A stretch of 64,000 nt of DNA from DATARH01 sp036008175 (GTDB lineage: Bacteria > Pseudomonadota > Alphaproteobacteria > ATCC43930 > CGMCC-115725). The notes beneath the pieces are model-generated. The model searched no databases. It had not been told where the DNA came from and saw only the letters and a list, made by a program, of their open reading frames with translations. Below are positions 7,995-15,371 of the stretch, piece by piece. Location of the stretch: NCBI GenBank assembly GCA_036008175.1, contig DASYOB010000004.1, positions 1-64,000 on the forward strand, written 5' to 3'. The first letter of the stretch is position 1. Each line of letters begins with the position of its first letter. The position numbers were made by a program, and so were the translations under genes.

Positions 7995-10268
7995 ATGATG
8001 CGCGAGATGACCGATACCGTTGCCAACCACCCGGCTGCAGCCGAGGCCGGATTTCTCGCCGGGCTAAACGACGCCCAGCGCCGTGCCGTAGCGGCGATCG
8101 ACGGCGCGGTACTGGTGCTCGCCGGCGCCGGGACCGGCAAGACCCGGGTGCTGACCACCCGGCTTGCCAATATCCTGGCGGCCGGGCGCGCCTACCCCGG
8201 CGAAATGCTCGCCGTCACCTTCACCAACAAGGCGGCGCGCGAGATGCGCGAGCGGCTCGACGCGATGATCGGCGAGGCGGCCAACGGGCTCTGGCTCGGC
8301 ACTTTTCACGCGCTGGCGGCGCGGATCCTACGCCGCCACGCTGAAGCGGTCGGCCTCACCTCGAACTTCACGATTCTTGATACCGACGACCAGCTGCGGC
8401 TCTTAAAGCAGATCATCGCCGCGGCCAATATCGACGAGCGGCGCTGGCCGGCGCGCGCGCTGCTCGGCGTCATCGAGCGCTGGAAGGACCGCGGGCTTAC
8501 CCCGGACAAAGTGCCGGCGAGCGATGTCGGTGCCAACTCGGGCAATGATTGGGCCGACGGCCGTGCGATCGAGCTCTACCGGGATTACCAGCAGCGCCTT
8601 CTGACCCTGAACGCGGTCGATTTCGGCGATCTGCTGCTGCACAACTTGACGCTCTTCACCGCCAATCCCGACATCCTCGCCAGCTATCAGCGCCGCTTCC
8701 GCTATCTGCTGGTCGACGAATACCAGGACACCAACCTCGCCCAATATCTCTGGCTGCGGCTTTTGGCGCAGCAGCACAAGAACCTCTGCTGCGTTGGCGA
8801 CGACGATCAGTCGATCTATAGCTGGCGCGGCGCCGAGATCGGCAACATCCTCAAATTCGAGAGCGACTTTCCCGGGGCGCTGATCGTGCGGTTGGAAGAA
8901 AATTACCGCTCGACCCCCGAGATCCTCGCCGCCGCCGCCGGCATCATCGCACAGAACCGCGGGCGGCTCGGCAAGACGCTGTGGACCCGCGCCGGCTCGG
9001 GACACAAAATCGTCGTCCGCGGCTTATGGGACGCCGAGCAGGAGGCGCGCTGGGTCGGCGACGAGATCGAGGCGCTACAGCGGCGAAAGCACGCGCTTCG
9101 GGAAATCGCGATCCTCGTGCGCGCCGGCTTCCAGACCCGCGAATTCGAGGAGCGCTTTATCGCGCTTGCTTTGCCCTATCGGGTGATCGGCGGTCCGCGC
9201 TTCTACGAGCGCCAGGAAATCCGCGATGCGCTCGCCTATCTGCGCCTCGTTCGGCAGCCGAGCGACGACCTCGCCTTCGAGCGCATCGTCAACACGCCGC
9301 GGCGCGGGATCGGCACTGCCACGTTGCAGCAGCTGCACGCCGCTGCGCGCGCGGAGTCGTTGCCGCTGGTCGAGGCGGCGCGGCGGCTGATCGGCGGAGA
9401 CAGGCTGCCGCGCGCCGCGCGCAATGCGCTGGCCGGCTTCCTCGCCGCCTTCGACCGCTGGCGCGCGATGGCCGAACGGGTCTCGCACGTCGATCTCGTA
9501 CAGACCGTGCTCGACGAATCCGGCTACACCGGCATGTGGCAGGCCGATACCTCGCCCGATGCGCCGGGCCGGTTGGAAAACCTCAAAGAGTTGGTCGTAG
9601 CGATGGCCGAGTTCGAGAACCTCGCCGGGTTTCTCGAACATGTCAGCCTGGTCATGGACAACGCCGCTGACAGCAATGGCGACATGGTCAATTTGATGAC
9701 CCTGCACAGCGCCAAGGGGCTCGAATTCGACACGGTGTTTCTGCCGGGCTGGGAAGAAGGGCTGTTTCCGAGCATGCGCTCGGTCGAGGAACACGGGCTG
9801 AAAGGGCTCGAAGAGGAGCGCCGCCTGGCCTATGTCGGGCTGACCCGGGCGCGGCGTCGGGTCTTCGTCTCTTTCGCCGCGAACCGGCGTATCCACGGCC
9901 AGTGGCAGAGCACGGCGCGTTCGCGCTTTATCGACGAATTGCCGTCCGAACTGATCGAGTTTCTGGCGGAGCCGGGGCTCGGGCCCGGGCCGGGCTGGGC
10001 TCCCGCCGGCGCGGCGAATTGGGGCGCCACCTGGAACGAGACGCAGACCGGCCGTCCCGCGCGCTCGCCGCTGTTGATCGAAAGCGCCCGAGTGCCGCTG
10101 CGTGGGCAGGAAATCCCCAAGGTCGGCGGCTTCTCGATCGGCGACCGCGTGTTCCATCAGAAATTCGGTTACGGCAAGGTGCGCGCGGTTGAGGACAACC
10201 AGCTCGAGATCGAATTCGAGCATGCCGGCGACAAGAAAGTCATGGACGCCTTTGTCGAGCGCGCCTGA
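7995..10268 (+). CDS. uvrD: UvrD/PcrA-type DNA helicase
   Basis: A superfamily 1A 3'-5' DNA helicase of about 757 residues used in repair and replication restart. Motif I is GAGTGKT, motif II is DEYQDTN, motif III is GDDDQSIYSWRGAE, motif IV region holds LEENYRST, motif V is TLHSAKGLEFDTVFLPGWEEG and motif VI is AYVGLTRARR. The last 45 residues (GDRVFHQKFGYGKV...) form the Tudor-like RNA-polymerase-binding tail typical of PcrA and UvrD. Candidate starts are GTG 7980 and ATG 7995, 7998 and 8007; I chose 7995 for its GAG seven bases upstream, but none is strong. A palindromic repeat and then prmA follow. Confidence 0.95.
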   Translation: MMREMTDTVANHPAAAEAGFLAGLNDAQRRAVAAIDGAVLVLAGAGTGKTRVLTTRLANILAAGRAYPGEMLAVTFTNKAAREMRERLDAMIGEAANGLWLGTFHALAARILRRHAEAVGLTSNFTILDTDDQLRLLKQIIAAANIDERRWPARALLGVIERWKDRGLTPDKVPASDVGANSGNDWADGRAIELYRDYQQRLLTLNAVDFGDLLLHNLTLFTANPDILASYQRRFRYLLVDEYQDTNLAQYLWLRLLAQQHKNLCCVGDDDQSIYSWRGAEIGNILKFESDFPGALIVRLEENYRSTPEILAAAAGIIAQNRGRLGKTLWTRAGSGHKIVVRGLWDAEQEARWVGDEIEALQRRKHALREIAILVRAGFQTREFEERFIALALPYRVIGGPRFYERQEIRDALAYLRLVRQPSDDLAFERIVNTPRRGIGTATLQQLHAAARAESLPLVEAARRLIGGDRLPRAARNALAGFLAAFDRWRAMAERVSHVDLVQTVLDESGYTGMWQADTSPDAPGRLENLKELVVAMAEFENLAGFLEHVSLVMDNAADSNGDMVNLMTLHSAKGLEFDTVFLPGWEEGLFPSMRSVEEHGLKGLEEERRLAYVGLTRARRRVFVSFAANRRIHGQWQSTARSRFIDELPSELIEFLAEPGLGPGPGWAPAGAANWGATWNETQTGRPARSPLLIESARVPLRGQEIPKVGGFSIGDRVFHQKFGYGKVRAVEDNQLEIEFEHAGDKKVMDAFVERA

Positions 10269-10279
10269 CTACCGCGAAT

Positions 10280-10369
10280 GTCATTGCGAGCGAAGCAAAG
10301 CAATCTCGGACCCATCGGATTCCACCCAGCGAGATTGCCGCGTCGCGCTGACGCGCTCCTCGCAATGAC
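10280..10369. repeat. REP-like palindromic intergenic element
   Basis: The uvrD-prmA gap is filled by a palindromic unit. The left end reads GTCATTGCGAGCGAAGC and the right end CGCTCCTCGCAATGAC, so the outer 9 bases are perfect inverted repeats (GTCATTGCG / CGCAATGAC) and inner AGCAATCT / AGATTGC also pair. This outline matches the common extragenic palindromes of rhizobia and relatives; that match is from memory of such repeats. It may form an RNA hairpin between the two coding regions. Confidence 0.7.
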
Positions 10370-10378
10370 CGCATAGCC

Positions 10379-11299
10379 ATGACCGGCCCGTGGCGGATTC
10401 TGGCAGAGGTCGAGGGGGCAGAAGCGGCGATCGCGGTCGCTTCCGCGCTCGACGAGCTGGCCGGCGCGGTCGCAGCGTTCGAAGCCCGTGCCGATGACGG
10501 CGACACCGCCGCCTTATGGCGGGTCGAGGCTTATCCGCGCACGCCCGCTCTCAATCCGGATGTCGAAATCCGGCTGGCGCTTGCCGCGGCTGGTGCCGGC
10601 GGCCGGTTGGATTATGTCGTCGAACAAAGATTGCCGGAGCGCGACTGGCTCTCCGAAAATCGCCGCGCCTTTCCGCCCTTGCGCATCGGGCGATTTTTTG
10701 TGCACGGCTCGCATTGGCGGGCACGGCCGCCGCCAGGCACGTTCGCCATCGAAATCGACGCGGCCACCGCCTTCGGCACCGGCGAGCATCCCTCGACGCG
10801 GGGCTGTCTGCTGGCGCTAGACGCGTTGGCGCGGCGGCGCAGGTTTCGCCGCCCGCTCGACATCGGCGCGGGTAGCGGCGTGTTGGCGGTCGCCGCGGCC
10901 AAGCGCCTCAACCGTCGCGTCCTCGCCGGCGACATCGATTGCGAGGCGGTGCGGGTGGCGCGCCATCACGTCGGGCGCAACGGCCTCGCCGGCCGCGTGC
11001 GGATTGTTTGCGCGCCGGGTTACCGCAGCCGCACCGTCGGGCGCCGCAAATACGATCTGATCCTGGCGAATATTCTGGCCCGGCCGCTGGCGTCGATGGC
11101 GCGCGACCTAAAGCGCGCGCTGATGCCGGGCGGGGTTGCGGTTCTGGCGGGCCTGCTACGGCGGCAGGAGCCGCTGGTACTGGCGGCGCATCGCGCTCAA
11201 GGGTTGGCGCTCGACCACCGGCTTGTCATCGAGGGCTGGTCGACTCTGATCTTGCGTTCGGGTCGGCCAGCGCATCAAATCGGCGGCGATCAGCGATGA
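10379..11299 (+). CDS. prmA: Ribosomal protein L11 methyltransferase
   Basis: A 306-residue S-adenosylmethionine-dependent methyltransferase of the PrmA family, which trimethylates ribosomal protein L11. The N-terminal substrate-recognition region is followed by the family signature FGTGEHPST (132-140), SAM motif I LDIGAGSGVLAVAAAK (160-175), the motif II Asp in AGDID and the catalytic-loop motif DLILANILARPL. The order and length match alphaproteobacterial PrmA. It follows uvrD and a palindromic repeat and overlaps the last bases of a convergent DUF1127 gene. Confidence 0.93.
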   Translation: MTGPWRILAEVEGAEAAIAVASALDELAGAVAAFEARADDGDTAALWRVEAYPRTPALNPDVEIRLALAAAGAGGRLDYVVEQRLPERDWLSENRRAFPPLRIGRFFVHGSHWRARPPPGTFAIEIDAATAFGTGEHPSTRGCLLALDALARRRRFRRPLDIGAGSGVLAVAAAKRLNRRVLAGDIDCEAVRVARHHVGRNGLAGRVRIVCAPGYRSRTVGRRKYDLILANILARPLASMARDLKRALMPGGVAVLAGLLRRQEPLVLAAHRAQGLALDHRLVIEGWSTLILRSGRPAHQIGGDQR

Positions 11300-11526
11300 C
11301 CCGTGGCGAGCCGCGCCGCGCGCGGCCCATGCGCAGGCGCATTGGCCGAGACCGTATGGGCGGCCTGATACATGCCTTCTACGAGGGCCGGAATTTGCGA
11401 GCGGTGAATGCCGATATCGGCAAGCGAACGGTCGTCGAGCGCCATCAATTCATGGAAGGCGCGCTGGCGCCGCCGCCAGTCTCCAAAGCTGTTGCCGGCG
11501 GCAACAACGAGATTGATCAGCGACAT
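11290..11526 (-). CDS. DUF1127 small protein
   Basis: A 78-residue protein carrying the DUF1127 (YjiS-like) core at about residues 15-50: WRRRQRAFHELMALDDRSLADIGIHRSQI. The family is small, arginine-rich and often induced by stress; in some alphaproteobacteria members bind RNA or affect phosphate and membrane physiology. I chose ATG 11526 because GAGGAG lies seven bases upstream; a GTG at 11541 five codons earlier is the alternative. The last 10 bases overlap the end of prmA on the other strand. Its upstream region holds repeated TGCATTGC elements, suggesting dedicated control. Confidence 0.8.
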   Translation of the reverse strand: MSLINLVVAAGNSFGDWRRRQRAFHELMALDDRSLADIGIHRSQIPALVEGMYQAAHTVSANAPAHGPRAARLATGHR

Positions 11527-11598
11527 GGTTCGACTCCTCACCTCCTATGGTGCATTGCGAAAATGGGCAGCGACGCCCTGTTAGCCAAACAAAACCCG

Positions 11599-11615
11599 TG
11601 CATTGCAGCCATGCG
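11599..11615. promoter_or_regulatory. Degenerate copy of the TGCATTGC operator-like element
   Basis: TGCATTGC-A-GCCATGCG, an imperfect palindrome with six of eight positions paired. It repeats the left arm and centre of the perfect palindrome 56 bases downstream; a further single half-site TGCATTGC lies at 11551-11558. All three lie between the divergent DUF1127 and dehydratase genes. Regulatory role is inferred from repetition and position. Confidence 0.5.
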
Positions 11616-11654
11616 TAAGGTCAGGCGAACTGACGCGTTTACGCCTGATGTTGG

Positions 11655-11671
11655 TGCATTGCAGCAATGCA
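11655..11671. promoter_or_regulatory. Perfect 17-bp palindrome, candidate operator
   Basis: TGCATTGC-A-GCAATGCA is a perfect 8+1+8 palindrome ending 10 bases before the ATG at 11682. Its position over the likely promoter and ribosome region of the dehydratase gene, with related copies upstream, fits a dimeric repressor site. It resembles the TGC-rich palindromes bound by PhaR in several alphaproteobacteria, but it does not fit the published core exactly and the binding protein is unknown. Confidence 0.6.
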
Positions 11672-11681
11672 GTTTTAGCCG

Positions 11682-12647
11682 ATGATAGATCTCGCCAACC
11701 TCGAAGCCGCGACCGATCTCGTCCGTCGGGTGGTGCCGCCGACCCCGCAATATTGTTGGCCGCTGTTGTCGCGGCGAGTCGGCACCGAGACGTGGGTCAA
11801 GCACGAGAACCACAGCCCGATCGGCGCCTTCAAGATCCGCGGCGGCCTCGTCTATCTCGACGATCTGCGCCGCAGCCGTCCCGAGATCGCCGGCGTCATC
11901 ACCGCGACCCGCGGCAATCACGGACAGAGCATTGCCTACGCCGCCTCGCGGCTGGGACTGAAGGCGACGATCGTCGTGCCGCACGGCAACAGCGTCGAGA
12001 AAAACCGCGCGATGGCGGCGTTCGGCGCGACGCTCGTCGAGGTCGGGCACGATTTCCAGGCCGCGTACGAATACGCGATCGCGGCGGCCGAGCGCGATGG
12101 CCTGCACCTCGTCCCGACGTTCCATCCGCTCTTGATGCGCGGCGTCGCCACCTACGCCCTCGAGCTGTTCCGCGCGGTCGCTGCTCTCGATACGGTCTAC
12201 GTGCCGATCGGCCAGGGCAGCGGCATCTGCGGCATGATTGCCGCGCGTGAGGCGCTCGGGCTTAAGACCGAGATCGTCGGTGTCGTCGCCGAGAACGCGC
12301 CGAGCTATGCCCTGTCGTTCGCCGCCGGTAAGCCGGTCAGTACCAATTCGGCGGACACGCTCGCCGACGGCCTCGCCTGCCGGGTACCCGATCCCGCTGC
12401 ATTGGCAATTATCCTGAAGAGCGCGGCGCGGATCGTCACCGTCTCGGAAGCGGAGATCCGGCAGGCGATGCGCGCGCTGTTCGCCGATACGCACAATGTC
12501 GCCGAGGGCGCGGGCGCCGCCGCGCTCGCGGCGGCGCTCAAGGAACGCGACCGGCGCTCCGGCAAGCGGATCGCGGTCGTCCAATCCGGCGGCAATATCG
12601 ACCGCGCCCTGTTCGCCGAGGTGCTGGCGGAGAGCGATGCGGAGTAG
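11682..12647 (+). CDS. PLP-dependent serine/threonine dehydratase
   Basis: A 321-residue fold-type II PLP enzyme of the threonine/serine dehydratase family, producing a 2-oxo acid and ammonia from the hydroxy amino acid. The Schiff-base Lys51 is in GAFKIRGG, the Asn-containing TRGNHGQS loop follows at about 76-83, the Gly-rich phosphate loop is seen as IGQGSGICGM near 182, and the C-terminal SGGNID motif holds the residue contacting the pyridine nitrogen. There is no C-terminal regulatory (ACT-like) domain, so it resembles the catabolic, not the IlvA, type. It could also be a related racemase or hydroxyaspartate dehydratase. Confidence 0.88.
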   Translation: MIDLANLEAATDLVRRVVPPTPQYCWPLLSRRVGTETWVKHENHSPIGAFKIRGGLVYLDDLRRSRPEIAGVITATRGNHGQSIAYAASRLGLKATIVVPHGNSVEKNRAMAAFGATLVEVGHDFQAAYEYAIAAAERDGLHLVPTFHPLLMRGVATYALELFRAVAALDTVYVPIGQGSGICGMIAAREALGLKTEIVGVVAENAPSYALSFAAGKPVSTNSADTLADGLACRVPDPAALAIILKSAARIVTVSEAEIRQAMRALFADTHNVAEGAGAAALAAALKERDRRSGKRIAVVQSGGNIDRALFAEVLAESDAE

Positions 12648-12658
12648 GCTCGCCGCTC

Positions 12659-13048
12659 TTAATCGCAGCTCTTCTCGAAAGCTTCGAGACCGTCGCCGAG
12701 GTATGCCGGCAGGGCGGCATCGCCGATCATGTAGTCGGGATCTCGGGCGGCGATGCGGCCCTCAGCCTCGCTGACCGCATCATCCCACTCGGAAATGTCG
12801 TAATCGCCGCGGCCGAGCCAAATCAGCGCCAGCAGATCGGTCTGCTCCTCGACATTGAGGCCGGCGATAAACGCGATCGCCTCGATCCGGCGGACATCCT
12901 TGTCGGGATCCCCTTCCATGGTCTCAAGCTTGCTGTCGTCGCCGGTCGTCGTGTGATCGCCGGCGGTCGACGGCACGATGCCAGCGATCTCGCGCGCCGT
13001 CTCAATGAAATCGCAGACCTTTTCCGTGCTGATCCTGAGTTCCGGCAC
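12659..13048 (-). CDS. DUF3775-type hypothetical protein
   Basis: A 129-residue acidic protein that I assign with moderate confidence to DUF3775, a family of small alphaproteobacterial proteins without known function. Features seen are an N-terminal helix (STEKVCDFIETAREIAG), an acidic DDSKLETMEGDPDKD linker and a C-terminal helical half with LLALIWLGRGDYD. The start is GTG at 13048 with GGAGGG spaced correctly upstream; the open frame continues further up but overlaps the acyl-CoA dehydrogenase gene and lacks a ribosome site. It lies 50 bases downstream of that gene and is probably co-transcribed. Confidence 0.75.
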   Translation of the reverse strand: MPELRISTEKVCDFIETAREIAGIVPSTAGDHTTTGDDSKLETMEGDPDKDVRRIEAIAFIAGLNVEEQTDLLALIWLGRGDYDISEWDDAVSEAEGRIAARDPDYMIGDAALPAYLGDGLEAFEKSCD

Positions 13049-13098
13049 CGCACCCTCCGTTGTCGAACGGGAAACGGAGAATTGCCGCCCGCGATCCC

Positions 13099-14232
13099 TC
13101 AATCCTTTGCGATCTCGCGGGAGATGATCAGGCGCTGGATATCGCTGGTGCCCTCGTAGATTTGGCAGACGCGGACATCGCGATAGATGCGCTCGACCGG
13201 GAAATCGGCGAGATAACCGTAGCCGCCATGGATCTGGATCGCGTCCGAGCAGACCCGCTCCGCCATCTCCGAGGCAAACAGCTTGGCCATCGCCGCCTCT
13301 TTGAGACAAGGCTCGCCGGCATCGCGGCGCGATGCCGCATCGAGGATCAGGCCGCGGGCAGCGGCGATTTGCGTCGCCATGTCGGCGAGGCGAAACGCCA
13401 CTGCCTGATGGCTGATGATCTTCTCGCCGAACGTCTTACGCTCCTTGGCATAGGCGAGCGCCGCCTCGTAGGCGGCTCGCGCCATGCCGACGGATTGCGC
13501 AGCGATGCCGATGCGCCCGCCTTCGAGGTTGGCGAGGGCGATGCGGTAGCCCTCGCCTTCTGCGCCGAGCATCAGATCGGGGGTCAGTTCGAGGTCTTCG
13601 AACACGAGCTGCGCGGTATCCGAAGCGCGCTGCCCGAGCTTCTTTTCGACTCTCGCGACCCGATAGCCCGGCGTGTCGGTTGGCACGATAAAGGCGCTGA
13701 TCCCCTTGCGCCCGGCCTCGGGCTGGGTGACGGCGAAAACGATCGCGACCTGGGCGGTCGAGCCCGAGGTGATGAACTGCTTGGTGCCGTTCAGCACCCA
13801 GCGGTTGCCGTGGCGCCGCGCCCTGGTCTTCAACGCGGCGGCGTCGGAGCCGGCGCCCGGCTCGGTCAGGCAGAAGCAGGCGAGCATGTCGCCCTTCGCC
13901 ATCGGTACCAGAAAACGCCGCTTCTGTTCTTCCGAGCCATATTGCTGCACCACCGAGCAGCACAGCGAATTCACGCTAAGGATCGTCGATGTGGCGCCGT
14001 CGCCGGCGGCGATCTCCTCCAGCGCCAGCGCGTAGCCGACATGGTCGGCCCCGGCGCCGCCATATTCCGGCGGCACCAGCATGCCCATAAACCCAAGCCG
14101 GCCGAGGTCGGCCAGTGTCTCCTTCGGGAACCGCGCCTCACGGTCCCATTCCGCGGCATGGGGCACGAGCAGGTTCTGCGCGACCTCGCGAGCGGTGTCG
14201 CGCAGCATGCGTTGCTCGTCTGTGAGTCTCAT
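13099..14232 (-). CDS. Acyl-CoA dehydrogenase
   Basis: A 377-residue FAD-dependent acyl-CoA dehydrogenase that introduces the alpha-beta double bond in an acyl-CoA thioester and passes electrons to ETF. All three domains are present: the N-terminal helical domain (1-115), the beta domain with CFCLTEPGAGSDAAALKTRA (about 125-145), and the C-terminal helical domain. The C-terminal YEGTSDIQRLIISREI motif holds the catalytic Glu at the position used by short- and medium-chain enzymes. Substrate chain length cannot be read from the sequence. A DUF3775 gene follows and a decayed ABC-type gene precedes on the same strand. Confidence 0.93.
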   Translation of the reverse strand: MRLTDEQRMLRDTAREVAQNLLVPHAAEWDREARFPKETLADLGRLGFMGMLVPPEYGGAGADHVGYALALEEIAAGDGATSTILSVNSLCCSVVQQYGSEEQKRRFLVPMAKGDMLACFCLTEPGAGSDAAALKTRARRHGNRWVLNGTKQFITSGSTAQVAIVFAVTQPEAGRKGISAFIVPTDTPGYRVARVEKKLGQRASDTAQLVFEDLELTPDLMLGAEGEGYRIALANLEGGRIGIAAQSVGMARAAYEAALAYAKERKTFGEKIISHQAVAFRLADMATQIAAARGLILDAASRRDAGEPCLKEAAMAKLFASEMAERVCSDAIQIHGGYGYLADFPVERIYRDVRVCQIYEGTSDIQRLIISREIAKD

Positions 14233-14242
14233 GGAGTGAGCC

Positions 14243-14985
14243 TCATTCGATGACCTCTTCGGCGCGGGCGAGGATCGATTGCGGCACCGCGAGCCCGAGC
14301 GCCTTCGCGGTTTTCAGATTGATCACCAAGTCGAATTTCGCAGGCTGCTCCACAGGAAGCTCTCCGGCCGTAGCGCCCTTCAGAGAACCGCCAGGCTATG
14401 AACGAGCTCCGACTGAATTGGATAGTAACAGATCAAGCCGCCGGCGATCACTTGCTCGCGGCGCGGGACCTCCAGTGGAATTCGATGTTCAAGGGCGAAA
14501 TCGATAGTCGCTTGAACGAAAGGGCGCTCCTGGCCGGAAAGCCACAGCAATCCCTGCGCCCTCCAGTCGAGAAGCTGTTGGAGTGCCACGGTCAAATGCT
14601 CCTGGGTCGGCACTGGAAAAAAACGGAGATCGACGCCAGCACGAGTGGCACGTTCGGTCTCGCGGCGCTGCGGTTCTGTGAGAGGATCATCGGCGTCGAA
14701 CAAAACCGCAATCCGCCTCAGGTCGAGGCTCATTTCCTTTAGCAATTCGACGCGCTTCGCGGCGAGATCGCTGATGAAATTGGATACGCCGGTAACGTTT
14801 CCACCGGGGTGGGCGAGGTTGCTGACGAAGCCGGTTCCTAAAGGATCGCCGGTGAAGATCGCGATCGGGATTGTCTTGGTCGCCCCGATCGCCGCGCCCG
14901 CCGCAGGGGTGTTCAGCGCCACGATAATGTCGGGCTTCATCCGTACAAGTTCGGCCGCGATCTCAGGCAGCCGCGCCAGATGTGC
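14243..14985 (-). pseudogene. Remnant of an ABC transporter substrate-binding protein (COG2984 type)
   Basis: The C-terminal two thirds of a periplasmic substrate-binding protein of the ABC_sub_bind family can be read: LPEIAAELVRMKPDIIVALNTPAAG, IPIAIFTGDP, then HPGGNVTGVSNF. The signal peptide and first lobe are missing; upstream of about 14985 the frame reads into unrelated, antisense cyclase sequence. Near 14381 a stop interrupts the frame and the conserved tail (LPVEQPAKFDLVINLKTAKALGL) continues in another frame to the TGA at 14243. Relative to the family about a dozen residues are also lost there. It is therefore a 5'-truncated, frameshifted pseudogene. Confidence 0.85.
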
Positions 14986-15141
14986 GACCGTCCGGACGAG
15001 GCGAAAGAGGCGCTCGACCAGGCCGTTGCGATCGGGGCGGGGACGTTCGACATGTACGTCCGCCGGCGCGTGCCGTGGCACCGCCCGGAAGACTACGAGC
15101 ACATGCTCGACGGCCTGCGCAAGGCCGGCTGGCAGGAATAG
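14983..15141 (+). pseudogene. C-terminal fragment of a TPR-type adenylate/guanylate cyclase
   Basis: An open stretch of about 52 codons ending at TAG 15139-15141 encodes DEAKEALDQAVAIGAG, then VRRRVPWHRPEDYEHML and DGLRKAGWQE. From memory this is the characteristic tail of class III adenylate/guanylate cyclases with a TPR domain, which are numerous in rhizobial genomes. No cyclase or upstream TPR coding precedes it; at about 14983 it abuts the antisense ABC-type remnant. The two remnants face away from each other, so a single deletion between divergent genes explains both truncations. Confidence 0.65.
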
Positions 15142-15189
15142 GGGGCATCCGGTACTGTCACGGCAAAGATCATCGATCGCGACGCTACA

Positions 15190-15371
15190 CGTGGGCGGCT
15201 GGGCCGACGACACCGATGCGAACCGCCGACAGGGCGTGGACTTGGCGCGCCACACGCTTCGCGTCGCCCCTAGTCGTGCCGACCGCTGACCATTGGCGCG
15301 ACCCGCAACAATGTGAGCTGTACCTGTCGGGCCTGCGCCTTGCGGCGGGCGGCGACGAAGTCGGAGGCTGA
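15190..15371 (+). pseudogene. Further degraded cyclase-TPR fragments
   Basis: Codons in one frame at about 15190-15289 read GGWADDTDANRRQGVDL followed by ARHTLRVA, which resembles the middle TPR part of the same cyclase class. In another frame, 15286-15371 reads HWRDPQQCELYLSGLRLAA, similar to a TPR-cyclase C-terminus, and stops at TGA 15369-15371, one base before the phnA ATG. The middle piece lies after a C-terminal piece, so at least two cyclase copies or a rearrangement is implied. Similarity was judged by eye and is tentative. Confidence 0.4.

Noticed and set aside
9075..10223. A 382-codon open frame on the - strand
   Set aside because: Antisense to the helicase gene; composition is that of a reverse-frame shadow.
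13060..14253. A 397-codon open frame on the + strand
   Set aside because: Antisense to the acyl-CoA dehydrogenase gene, with no recognisable domain.
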